A stretch of 64,000 nt of DNA. It comes from Desulfovibrio legallii (GTDB taxonomy: Bacteria; Desulfobacterota; Desulfovibrionia; Desulfovibrionales; Desulfovibrionaceae). The notes under the pieces are model-generated. The model was not told the DNA's origin. It searched no databases and was given only the letters and a program-made list of their open reading frames with translations. Both the position numbers and the translations under genes were made by a program. Location of the stretch: NCBI RefSeq assembly GCF_900102485.1, contig NZ_FNBX01000016.1, positions 3,375-67,374 of the forward strand, written 5' to 3'. Positions within the stretch are counted from its first letter, which is position 1; the number at the start of each line of letters is the position of its first letter. Of this stretch, positions 26,550-34,452 are shown one piece after another.

Positions 26550-29414
26550 TTATGGCGCGGCGGGGGCGGCGTTCTGCGCAGGCGGCTGCCCGGAAGATTG
26601 GGCAGGATTCTGCGCAGGCGGCTGCCCGGCCGAGGATCCCGCCGCGCTGCCGGGCATGAAGTTCTGCAGATCGCGCGAGACGGCAAAGGTGCGCAGCTCG
26701 GCCGCCGCGGCCTGAGCAAAAGGGGAATCCTTATAGTCGCGCACGATGGATTCCAGAAGCATCTGCGCCCTGGTGGCGTCGCCCAGTTTGCGGTACAGGC
26801 GGGCCTCCCGGAAGCGCAGGCCGGGGTATTCCGGCGAATTGGACGGCACAAAGGCGTTATAGCGGGCCAGCCACTGCAGGGCTTCGGGCACGCGGTTGCC
26901 CACTTCACAAATGTCCATCAGGGCCAGCATGGCGTCCTTGATGCGCTGGGGGTCGGCTTTGTCCGAGCGCTCGTCGTGCAGGCGGGTGAAAAGCTCCACC
27001 ACCTTACGGTTCAGCTGGTAGGCGGCGGCAATGTCCTTGCGCTGCTCGGCGTCGCGGGCCAGAAAATAGGTGGCGTAGGCCCGCTGGTAGAGGGGGATAT
27101 CCTGTTTGTCCGCCAGCTTGTGCCACATGGCCAGGGCCGGGGCATTGAGGTTGAGGTTCTGGGCCGAAAGAGCCATGGCGTAGTCCAGCTGATTGCGCAG
27201 CTGCGGCCGCAGCGGCCATGTGGAAACCAAACGGCCCAGATCCAGAATTTTGTCCCAGGCCCCGGCCTGCAGGTATCGATTAAAAAACGTCACAAAGGTG
27301 GCTTCGCCGTACTGCGGGTCCATGGGCGAGGCCAGGAAGGGCGTAAGCATCTCCAGGGCGCGGCGCTCCTCGCCCCGCTCCAGCAGCCCCTGGGCCAGGG
27401 CGTAGCGCAGGCGCGGGTCCGGCGCGCCGTAGCGTTCCCGCACCAGGGGGAAGCCGTTCCAGAGGATCAGGATGCGGCCGTAGTTGCCCTCGGTGAGGGA
27501 GTTGGTCAGCTCTTTCTGAAAAGCCATCCAGATGAGCTCCCGCGCCTGGGGCACATCGGAATTTTCGGGGTGGGCGTCAATAAAATCCGCCGCCTTGCCC
27601 ATGGCGTCGGTATAGCGCCCGTCCCAGTACTGCCACATGGCTTCCTTAAGCCCGACCAGCGCCGCCTGAGGGGCTTCGCCCCCGGCAGCGGCAAACTCCC
27701 GGTAGAATTGGGGCAGATTTTTTCCGGAGGCGCGCGCAAACACTTGGCTCATAGCCGCATAGGTGATGGGCGCATCGTAAATGCCGCCTTCCGCCAGGCG
27801 CAGGCGCGCCATCCAGGCGGCAAAGGAGCCCGAAAACTTGTCCCGCGTCTGCGTGTAAACAAACGTCGCCGCCTTGTTCGCCCCCAGGCGGGAATACATG
27901 TCGCCCATCCGGAGCAGCCTGGCGTCCGCGCCCTTGGCCTGGGGCACCAGGTTGTAGTGCAGCCAGTATAGGGGTAAGGCCGCCGCAGGGAGGTTCAGAG
28001 CTTCGGCATTGCGGGCCTGCAGCAGCAAAAAGTCCGGCTGGTCAATATAGTGTCGCGGCCAGCGCTTGCTGATAAAATCCAGAATAAGCCGGGCCTGGTC
28101 ATATTTCTTTTCCCGATGCAGGGCCGTGGCCAGCCCCACGGAGGCCTCCATGAGCACGGAGGATTCGGGGTATCTGTCCAGCACCAGGGCAAAGGACTGC
28201 TCCGCCGCAGCATTGCGCTCTTTGGCAAGCTGCGCCTGCCCCAGGGCCGTAAAACCCTGGGCCACGCCAGGGTAGTCCGGATAGCGGCGGTACAGGGCCG
28301 CCATGTACCCGCCAGCATCCACCAGGTTGCCCACGTTGACGTTGGCCAGGCCCAGACGCAGCAAGGCGTCGGGCACGCGGGGCGAGCGCAGGTTGGCGTG
28401 CATAGCCTCATTGGTGGCGGATACGATGGGCTCAAAGCCCGCCAGCGGATCATCGGCGTAGCGGGCCCAGAGGCAATCGCTGATATGGTAGAGGGTCGCC
28501 TCCCGCTGTTCCGGCGTCAGGTTGGGCAGCTTGCGGATCTGCTCCAGTTGGGGCAGCGCTTCGTCAAATTTCCGTTCCTGAAGCAGGCGTTCCGCTTCTG
28601 CCAGCATCTTAGCCGGGTCAGCCGGCTTGGGCACGGGATTGCCCTGCTCGTCCACATAGACGACCGGGCGGGGTTCCTCCACAACCGGGGCCTTTTCTTT
28701 TTCCGGCTTCTGCTCCTTCAGGCCGAGCACCTCGCCGCTGACCTTGCCGGAAACCTCCGTATGCGCGGCGGCAGTCGGCGGCGCGGTCTGCGCCGGAGGA
28801 AGGGGCTGCACGGCGGGCGCTGCCGCGTCCTGCGCACGGGCCGGAGCGTTTTGCCCGGCGGAACCAACCGGGGGCGCGTCGGGCGCGGCTTCGGAGCGGG
28901 CGGCGGCAGTCGGCGCGGCTGGGCCGGGGGCCGCGACGCCGGGCGGCGTTCCGGACGCTGCGCCCCCCCCGGTGCCGAAGGTTGCGGGAGACGGCGCGTT
29001 CTGTGCGGGCGTGCTCTGCGCTGGCGGCGCAGGGGGAGGGACAGCAGCGGCCGCCCCAGTGGTGGAAAGGGCTTTATCCGGAGGCCAGTTTTCCGGCCCG
29101 CCGGGGTTGACGGGGCTGCGCAGGCTTTGGCGGCCCCCCGCACCCGGCGTCGCCTCGGCGGCCAGAGCAACGGGCACACTGCCCCCAAACGCCGGTCCGG
29201 CGCAGCGGGAAGGCAGCGCAGCCTCCGTCAGAAGCAGGGCCAGGGCCAGGGGCAACAGCCCACGGCGCAAGAAGCCCCGCCCGCGGCGGCGCGGCGCAAC
29301 CGCGTCCTTGACGACGTTTGTCTGATGCCGATTTGCGGCGGCTGCCGTATTCTGATTCACCTGTTCCCGCCGAGCATGGAAGTTTTTGTCGCCCCCTGGG
29401 GCGCACGAAAACAT
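26550..29414 (-). CDS. Large periplasmic or membrane-anchored TPR protein
   Basis: Up to 954 residues. An Arg-rich start (RRRGRGFLRRG) is followed by one hydrophobic helix (about residues 52-65). Then comes a Pro/Ala-rich low-complexity stretch (about 100-240) and a long alpha-helical repeat region with TPR signatures from about 270 to 910 (e.g. ALPQLEQIRKLPNLTPEQRE, YPDYPGVAQGFTALGQAQLA). The tail repeats GQPPAQN. The start is unsure: a GTG at 29360 would give 936 residues and keep the anchor. TPR arrays scaffold protein complexes. It follows a sigma-54 activator by 13 bases; a shared operon is likely. Confidence 0.85.
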   Translation of the reverse strand: MFSCAPGGDKNFHARREQVNQNTAAAANRHQTNVVKDAVAPRRRGRGFLRRGLLPLALALLLTEAALPSRCAGPAFGGSVPVALAAEATPGAGGRQSLRSPVNPGGPENWPPDKALSTTGAAAAVPPPAPPAQSTPAQNAPSPATFGTGGGAASGTPPGVAAPGPAAPTAAARSEAAPDAPPVGSAGQNAPARAQDAAAPAVQPLPPAQTAPPTAAAHTEVSGKVSGEVLGLKEQKPEKEKAPVVEEPRPVVYVDEQGNPVPKPADPAKMLAEAERLLQERKFDEALPQLEQIRKLPNLTPEQREATLYHISDCLWARYADDPLAGFEPIVSATNEAMHANLRSPRVPDALLRLGLANVNVGNLVDAGGYMAALYRRYPDYPGVAQGFTALGQAQLAKERNAAAEQSFALVLDRYPESSVLMEASVGLATALHREKKYDQARLILDFISKRWPRHYIDQPDFLLLQARNAEALNLPAAALPLYWLHYNLVPQAKGADARLLRMGDMYSRLGANKAATFVYTQTRDKFSGSFAAWMARLRLAEGGIYDAPITYAAMSQVFARASGKNLPQFYREFAAAGGEAPQAALVGLKEAMWQYWDGRYTDAMGKAADFIDAHPENSDVPQARELIWMAFQKELTNSLTEGNYGRILILWNGFPLVRERYGAPDPRLRYALAQGLLERGEERRALEMLTPFLASPMDPQYGEATFVTFFNRYLQAGAWDKILDLGRLVSTWPLRPQLRNQLDYAMALSAQNLNLNAPALAMWHKLADKQDIPLYQRAYATYFLARDAEQRKDIAAAYQLNRKVVELFTRLHDERSDKADPQRIKDAMLALMDICEVGNRVPEALQWLARYNAFVPSNSPEYPGLRFREARLYRKLGDATRAQMLLESIVRDYKDSPFAQAAAAELRTFAVSRDLQNFMPGSAAGSSAGQPPAQNPAQSSGQPPAQNAAPAAP

Positions 29415-29427
29415 GCAAAAAAAATGC

Positions 29428-30510
29428 CTAGACCTGCCGCTTTTTCAACTTTTCAATAAGCGTAGTGCGCTTGATGCCCAAAAGCTCGGCAGCCTGGTTC
29501 TTGACGCCTTCGGCCCGGTCCAGGGCCTCGTCGATCAGGCGGCCCTCCACCGCATCCAAAAAATCCTTAAGATTCAACCCATGCGTCGTCAACACAGCCA
29601 GATCCGGCCAGACGAACGCGCCCGGCTCCCCGCCGGAATCCCCGGCCTGCAGCCTTCCCGCCGGTACGGCCGCCGCCACCACACCGGTGTCGGACGCGGC
29701 CTCAGCCTCATCCACCTCCGGCAGGGCGGCAATCTCGCCCACATGATCCAGGATCTTGGCCGGCAGATCCTCCGGGCGGACGGTATCGCCGTCCACCAGG
29801 ATGCTCAAGCGCTCCATGAAGTTTTCCAACTCGCGCACATTGCCGGGCCAGGCATAGGCCACCAGCACGCGCCGGGCGTCCGGGGTCAGCCCCAGGGGCG
29901 GCCGCCCCTTTTTGGCGCAGAAATGGTTGAGAAAATGGCGGGCCAGCAGCAGCACGTCACCGCCGCGCTCCCGCAGCGGCGGCAAATGCAGGGGAATGAC
30001 ATTGAGGCGGTAGTAAAGATCCTCCCGAAAGCGCCCGGCCGCCACCTCGACCTCCAAGTCACGGTTGGTGGCCGCCACAATGCGCACATCCACCTTTTTG
30101 CTGCCCGTGCCGCCCACCCGCTCGATTTCCTTTTCCTGCAGCACCCGCAGAATTTTTACCTGCAGACTCAGATCCATCTCCCCGATTTCATCCAGGAAAA
30201 CCGTGCCGCCGTCGGCCATTTCAAACCGGCCCGGCCGGGAGCGGATGGCATGGGTAAAGGCCCCTTTTTCGTGGCCGAAGAGCTCGCTTTCCAGCAAATC
30301 CTTGGGAATGGCCCCGCAGTTGATGGGCACAAAAGGCTTTTCCGCCCTGCGGCTGTTGGCGTGCAGGGCGCGAACCAGCAATTCCTTGCCAGTTCCCGAT
30401 TCTCCGGTTACAAGCACTGTGCTGTCGGTGGGCGCCACCTTGCCAAGCACTTTAAAGACCTCGGCCAGCGTGGTGCTTTGCCCGATAATGCCGCTGGTGT
30501 TCAACTCCAT
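29428..30510 (-). CDS. Sigma-54-dependent transcriptional activator without sensor domain
   Basis: 360 residues from the ATG at 30510, with GGAGAA upstream. The protein begins almost at once with the AAA+ domain: Walker A GESGTGKE (near residue 43), GAFTHA where most family members have GAFTGA, Walker B GGTVFLDEIGEM, and the arginine-finger region. It ends with a Fis-type helix-turn-helix (NQAAELLGIKRTTLIEKLKK). No receiver, GAF or PAS domain is present, so control would be by a partner protein or by expression level. GAFTHA is a substitution in the sigma-54 contact loop. It could regulate the TPR gene behind it; a link to the nif promoter is possible but unsupported. Confidence 0.92.
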   Translation of the reverse strand: MELNTSGIIGQSTTLAEVFKVLGKVAPTDSTVLVTGESGTGKELLVRALHANSRRAEKPFVPINCGAIPKDLLESELFGHEKGAFTHAIRSRPGRFEMADGGTVFLDEIGEMDLSLQVKILRVLQEKEIERVGGTGSKKVDVRIVAATNRDLEVEVAAGRFREDLYYRLNVIPLHLPPLRERGGDVLLLARHFLNHFCAKKGRPPLGLTPDARRVLVAYAWPGNVRELENFMERLSILVDGDTVRPEDLPAKILDHVGEIAALPEVDEAEAASDTGVVAAAVPAGRLQAGDSGGEPGAFVWPDLAVLTTHGLNLKDFLDAVEGRLIDEALDRAEGVKNQAAELLGIKRTTLIEKLKKRQV

Positions 30511-30541
30511 GGTTCTTTTCTCCGCCTGAAGGCTTTCTTCT

Positions 30542-30559
30542 GTGTCAATACACTGACAC
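30542..30559. promoter_or_regulatory. Inverted repeat in divergent promoter region
   Basis: GTGTCA-N6-TGACAC lies between the divergent activator and hrpB genes, 32 bases before the activator start. A dyad of this size fits a dimeric regulator; no factor can be named. Confidence 0.35.
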
Positions 30560-30608
30560 GGCCCGGATTGCCAGTAAAAAAGCGCCCGCAACAGCCCGGC
30601 TCACCGCC

Positions 30609-33242
30609 ATGATCATACCTGCCCCTGCCCAGCCGCCCATTGCTTTGCCCCCCTGCCCCCTGGACGCCGTGCGCCCGGAGGTGACCCGGACTCTGGCGCA
30701 GGGCGGCAACCTGGTCCTGCAGGCCGAACCGGGCGCGGGCAAAAGCACCCGTCTGCCCCTCTGGCTGCTGTCCGCCCCGTGGCTCCACCCGGAGCGCGGC
30801 GGGGGCCGCATCCTCCTGCTGGAACCCCGCCGCGTAGCCGCCCGCGCCCTGGCCCGCTACCTGGCCCGCGCCCTGGGCGAAGAGCTGGGCCGCACCGTGG
30901 GCCTGCGCATGCGCGACGAAACCCGCGTCAGCCGCGCCACCCGCCTGGAGGTGCTCACCGAAGGCGTGCTGACCCGCCTCCTGCAGGATGATCCCCAGCT
31001 CAGCGGCACGGCCTGCGTCATCTTTGACGAATTTCATGAGCGCTCCCTCACGGCGGATACGGGCTTGGCGCTCTGCCTGGAAAGCCAGGCGGCCCTGCGC
31101 CCGGACCTGCGGCTGGCGGTCATGTCCGCCACGCTGGACGCCGCGCCCGTGGCGGCCCTGCTGGGCGGCTGCCCGGTCATTTCCTGCCCCGGCCGCGCCT
31201 TCCCCGTCAGCATCCGCTACCTGCCCCCCAGGGCGGAAGCGGGGCGCTTCCCCGGCGGCGCGCCCCTCCTGTGGCGGCATGCGGCCACAGTCATCGCCGG
31301 GCTCTGCCGCACGGAACCCGGCGGCCTGCTGGCCTTTCTGCCCGGCGCGGGGGAAATCCGGCAGGTGGCGCAACTGCTGGAAGGCCGCCTGCCGCCGGAG
31401 GTCGATCTCCACCCGCTCTACGGCAATCTTCCTCCGCAGGCCCAGGACGCAGCCCTGGCCCCGCCCCCTCCGGGACGGCGCAAAGTGGTGCTGGCCACCG
31501 CCATCGCCGAGACCTCCCTGACCATAGACGGCGTGCGCATGGTAGTGGACTGCGGCCTGGCCCGACAGGCCAGATTTGACCCGGCCAGCGGCCTGACCCG
31601 GCTGACCACGGAGCGGGTTTCCCTGGCCGGGGCCGTGCAGCGCGCGGGCCGGGCCGGGCGCACGGAACCGGGCCTCTGCTGCCGCCTTTGGGACGCCGCC
31701 GAAGACCGTGGCCTGCGCCCCGCGGCGCGACCGGAGATTCTGGAAGCGGACCTGAGCGGGCTTACCCTGCAATTGGCCGTCTGGGGGGCGGATCCCGCCG
31801 CCCTGCCCTGGCTTGACCCGCCGTCCACCGCTTCCGTGGCTGTGGCCCGCCAGGCTTTGCAGCGCCTGGGTGCGCTGGACGCGCAACACCGCGCCACGCC
31901 CCTGGGGCGGCGCATGGCCGCCCTGCCGCTGGAACCGCGCCCGGCCAAAATGCTGCTGGACGCGCAGGCCCAGGGGCACGGCCCTCTGGCCTGCTGTCTG
32001 GCCGCACTGCTGGAGGAACGCGCCCCCGGCGCAGCCGCCGGATACGGGGCGGATCTGGGCAGACGTCTGGACAGGCTCTGCCGATCCGATCGGCCAGCAG
32101 ACAGCCCGGCAGGCAGATGCAACGGGGGAAACGGCGTGCAGGCTCCATTGCGGCGACAGGCCCGCCGTCTGGCGGCCATGATCGGGCTGGAAGGAGATAT
32201 TTTTGCCCTGGCAGCGGCGGATCACAAAGCCGCGGGTACGGTGCTGGCGCAAGGCTGGCCGGAACTGATCGCTCAGCGGCAGAACCGGGAGGAAAACACG
32301 GCAGGCGGTCCCTGCCCCGGCGTCACATACCGCCTGCGCTGCGGCCGCGCCGCACGGCTTCCAGCAACGGACGGCCTGAGCCGCAGCCCCTTTCTGGCCG
32401 TGGCCGAGGTGGACGGAGCTGCACCCCACGGCCGTATCCGCCTGGCCGCGCCGCTGGAGCCCGAAGATCTGGAAGCCCGGTTCGGCCAGGAGATGCGGAC
32501 GGAAGATCTGGTGCAGATCAGCTCTGAAGGGCAGATCACGGCCCGGCGGCAGACCCGGCTGGACGCGCTGCTGCTGCGGGATGCACCTCTGCCGCACCCG
32601 GCCCCGGAGCAGTGCGCGGCGGCGCTCTGCGCCCATTTGCGGCAGTGCGGGCTCAACGCATTGCCCTGGGACGACGCGGCTCGGCAATGGCAGGCGCGTG
32701 TGACCCTGCTGCGCGGCCTGGAAGGCGAACCCTGGCCGGACGTGAGCGACGCCGCCCTGCTGCAAAGCCTGGAACTCTGGCTGGCCCCGGCGCTCGCGGG
32801 CTGCACGGCGCTTGCGGATCTGACTGCCGCGGCATTTACGGCGGCCCTGCACGGCCTGCTGCCCAAGCACATGGCGCGGCGCCTGGCGCAGGCGGCCCCA
32901 CCCCACTGGCGCGTGCCCTCCGGGGCACTGCGGCCCATTGTCTATGGCGAGGAAGGCGGCCCGCGGCTGGCCGCCAAGCTGCAGGAATTTTTCGGCTGCA
33001 CTGCGACGCCCGCCATTGCCGATGGGCGCGTGCCCCTGACCCTGCACCTTAATTCGCCTGCGGGCCGCCCCTTGCAGATCACCCGGGATCTTCCCCACTT
33101 CTGGCGGCACGGCTACCCGGCCGTGCGGGCCGAAATGCGCGGCCGCTATCCCCGCCATCCCTGGCCCGAAGACCCTGCCGCGGCAGAGGCCACGAGCCTC
33201 AGCGCCAAACGGCTGGCCGCCCGACACGACAAAAAACGCTGA
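30609..33242 (+). CDS. hrpB: ATP-dependent helicase HrpB
   Basis: 877 residues. Walker A QAEPGAGKSTRLPL is near residue 40. The DEAH-box variant is DEFHERS, with motif III MSATLD, then ATAIAETSLTIDGV and the QRAGRAGR motif VI. The C-terminal region RDLPHFWRHGYPAVRAEMRGRYPRHPWPED is the HrpB-specific end (broken here as RDLPHFW, RGRYPRHPWPED). HrpB proteins are DExH helicases of poorly defined role in bacterial RNA metabolism. The Shine-Dalgarno is weak at the chosen ATG, so the exact start is uncertain. Confidence 0.92.
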   Translation: MIIPAPAQPPIALPPCPLDAVRPEVTRTLAQGGNLVLQAEPGAGKSTRLPLWLLSAPWLHPERGGGRILLLEPRRVAARALARYLARALGEELGRTVGLRMRDETRVSRATRLEVLTEGVLTRLLQDDPQLSGTACVIFDEFHERSLTADTGLALCLESQAALRPDLRLAVMSATLDAAPVAALLGGCPVISCPGRAFPVSIRYLPPRAEAGRFPGGAPLLWRHAATVIAGLCRTEPGGLLAFLPGAGEIRQVAQLLEGRLPPEVDLHPLYGNLPPQAQDAALAPPPPGRRKVVLATAIAETSLTIDGVRMVVDCGLARQARFDPASGLTRLTTERVSLAGAVQRAGRAGRTEPGLCCRLWDAAEDRGLRPAARPEILEADLSGLTLQLAVWGADPAALPWLDPPSTASVAVARQALQRLGALDAQHRATPLGRRMAALPLEPRPAKMLLDAQAQGHGPLACCLAALLEERAPGAAAGYGADLGRRLDRLCRSDRPADSPAGRCNGGNGVQAPLRRQARRLAAMIGLEGDIFALAAADHKAAGTVLAQGWPELIAQRQNREENTAGGPCPGVTYRLRCGRAARLPATDGLSRSPFLAVAEVDGAAPHGRIRLAAPLEPEDLEARFGQEMRTEDLVQISSEGQITARRQTRLDALLLRDAPLPHPAPEQCAAALCAHLRQCGLNALPWDDAARQWQARVTLLRGLEGEPWPDVSDAALLQSLELWLAPALAGCTALADLTAAAFTAALHGLLPKHMARRLAQAAPPHWRVPSGALRPIVYGEEGGPRLAAKLQEFFGCTATPAIADGRVPLTLHLNSPAGRPLQITRDLPHFWRHGYPAVRAEMRGRYPRHPWPEDPAAAEATSLSAKRLAARHDKKR

Positions 33243-33281
33243 CGCCCAGGGCCGAATGCTTCGCCGCTCCGCAACGCCGCC

Positions 33282-33310
33282 TTGACACGCGCCGCCAGAC
33301 CTTCTACACA
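33282..33310 (+). promoter_or_regulatory. Sigma-70 promoter of tRNA-Arg
   Basis: TTGACA (33282-33287), a 17-base spacer and TACACA (33305-33310), ending 9 bases before the mature tRNA 5' end. Confidence 0.75.
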
Positions 33311-33319
33311 GAACCCGTC

Positions 33320-33396
33320 GCGCTCATAGCTCAGTCGGATAGAGCGACAGCCTCCTAAGCTGTAGGCCCCGTGTTCGAATCACGGTGGGCGCACCA
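33320..33396 (+). tRNA. tRNA-Arg (CCT)
   Basis: A full cloverleaf can be drawn: acceptor GCGCTCA/TGGGCGC, D-stem GCTC/GAGC, anticodon stem ACAGC/GCTGT with loop CTCCTAA (anticodon CCT, reading AGG), and T-arm CCGTG-TTCGAAT-CACGG. CCA is encoded at 33394-33396. Confidence 0.97.
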
Positions 33397-33404
33397 AGTT
33401 TTTC

Positions 33405-33435
33405 AAGCACTTACTGTTCTGCGGTAGGTGCTTTT
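33405..33435 (+). terminator. Terminator of tRNA-Arg
   Basis: AAGCACTTAC (33405-33414) pairs with GTAGGTGCTT (33424-33433) with one G-T pair, then a T-run broken by CC (33432-33440). Confidence 0.8.
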
Positions 33436-33458
33436 CCTTTTGGGCACATGCCCCTATC

Positions 33459-33552
33459 TCTGAAATGCCGTGGCGGCTGCGCGAACAGACCCCCGCCTTG
33501 CAGGCGTAAGCGCAATTTATTGGAGCTGTTAAACGCCGGAACGCGCGTGTAG
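33459..33552 (-). repeat. Dispersed intergenic element, truncated copy A
   Basis: About 94 bases match, in reverse orientation, the inner and 3' part of the element family best seen at 39142-39285 and 59384-59528: GGCGGCTGCGCGAACAGAC, GGCGTAAGCGCAATTTATT and GCTGTTAAACGCCGGAACGC. The end that carries the CTTTGAGAAT palindrome is missing. It lies between two tRNA genes. Confidence 0.7.
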
Positions 33553-33573
33553 AAGCGTCTGCCCCGATCTTTA

Positions 33574-33601
33574 GTGTAGACCCGTGTAGACTCGTGTAGG
33601 C
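33574..33601 (+). repeat. Short tandem repeat GTGTAGACYC
   Basis: Three near-perfect tandem copies (GTGTAGACCC, GTGTAGACTC, GTGTAGGCCC) start at 33574, 33584 and 33594; GTGTAGAAG at 33547 is a looser fourth. A dyad GTGCAC-N8-GTGCAC follows near 33647-33666. Possibly binding sites left by an integration event next to the tRNA; no integrase is nearby. Confidence 0.5.
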
Positions 33602-33673
33602 CCCCAAAAGCGCATGGCCGTAGAGCGGTTGCCCGAAATTGGAAATGTGCACAGATTCATGTGCACAAAAGAA

Positions 33674-33703
33674 AACGGGTCACTGCCGAAACAGTAACCC
33701 GTT
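33674..33703 (-). terminator. Terminator of tRNA-Thr (GGT)
   Basis: AACGGGT-C-ACTG (33674-33685) pairs with CAGT-A-ACCCGTT (33692-33703); read on the minus strand it is followed by TTTTCTTTTG, directly behind the tRNA 3' end. Confidence 0.8.
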
Positions 33704-33710
33704 GATTTCC

Positions 33711-33786
33711 TGGAGCCCTTGTCCGGGATTGAACCGGAGACCTCATCCTTACCAAGGATGCACTCTACCGACTGAGCTACAAGGGC
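33711..33786 (-). tRNA. tRNA-Thr (GGT)
   Basis: Read on the minus strand: acceptor GCCCTTG/CAAGGGC, D-arm GCTCAGTCGGTAGAGT, anticodon loop TTGGTAA (anticodon GGT, reading ACC), T-arm CCGG-TTCAATC-CCGG and encoded CCA at 33711-33713. Confidence 0.97.
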
Positions 33787-33802
33787 GCGGTGACGAAGAG
33801 GA

Positions 33803-33831
33803 TTTGTATCCTAAGCCTCCAGATTCGTCAA
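33803..33831 (-). promoter_or_regulatory. Sigma-70 promoter of tRNA-Thr (GGT)
   Basis: On the minus strand TTGACG (33831-33826), a 17-base spacer and TACAAA (33808-33803), well placed before the tRNA. Confidence 0.75.
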
Positions 33832-33852
33832 GCATTGCGGGCCGGATTTGCG

Positions 33853-34449
33853 TCAAAAAATTTTCTCGTCCCGGACCATGTCGAACCGGCGGCGCAATGC
33901 GCGGAACAAAGCCCGCGCGGCGTGGGGCGCAGCGTTGGCCGCTTTTTCCCTTCGGGCTTCCAGGGCCAGGGCGCGCAGCTCGGCCCGCGCCTTTGCCGCG
34001 GCGTCCGCGGCCGGATCGTCGCCGCCCGTCGCTTCAGCCCCAGCGGGCAGCGCGCCCAGCAGGGAGTCCAGCTCCGCCTCCGGGGCGGCGAGCAGGCGAT
34101 GACGCCATTGCTCCGCCAGGTGCAGGGCCGCGCCCGCCGCCGCAGTCTTGGCCTGCCGGGCCTCCAAGGCGGCGCGCACGGGTTCCGGGTCCACCTCGCG
34201 CATGAGGCGGCCGATGAACTGCAGCTGCCTGCGGCGGCCTTCATGATCGCCAATGCGGGCGTAGAGCTCCAGGGCAGCCGCAAGGTCTGGCGGCAGATTG
34301 AGCGCGCGCATTTCCGGCAACGGCAGGCGGGCGAGCTCCGCCCCCAGATCCTGCAAAGCGAGGCTGGCGCGCTTCCTGGCCGAACGGCTGGGCCGGGGGG
34401 CCTCCTCCTGGCCGTCGGCGGACCACTGATGACGTCGGGCGCGGGGCAT
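33853..34449 (-). CDS. darP: Ribosome-associated protein DarP/YjgA (DUF615)
   Basis: 198 residues. The family core is clear: ALQDLGAELARLPLPEMRAL, then RRRQLQFIGRLMREVDPEPV and a helical, charged C-terminus with RALFRALRR. In Escherichia coli the homologue binds late 50S precursors and aids large-subunit assembly. It starts 3 bases behind the lysS stop, so the two translation-related genes form an operon. The basic N-terminus (PRARRHQ) is also typical. Confidence 0.88.
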   Translation of the reverse strand: MPRARRHQWSADGQEEAPRPSRSARKRASLALQDLGAELARLPLPEMRALNLPPDLAAALELYARIGDHEGRRRQLQFIGRLMREVDPEPVRAALEARQAKTAAAGAALHLAEQWRHRLLAAPEAELDSLLGALPAGAEATGGDDPAADAAAKARAELRALALEARREKAANAAPHAARALFRALRRRFDMVRDEKIF

Positions 34450-34452
34450 GGC

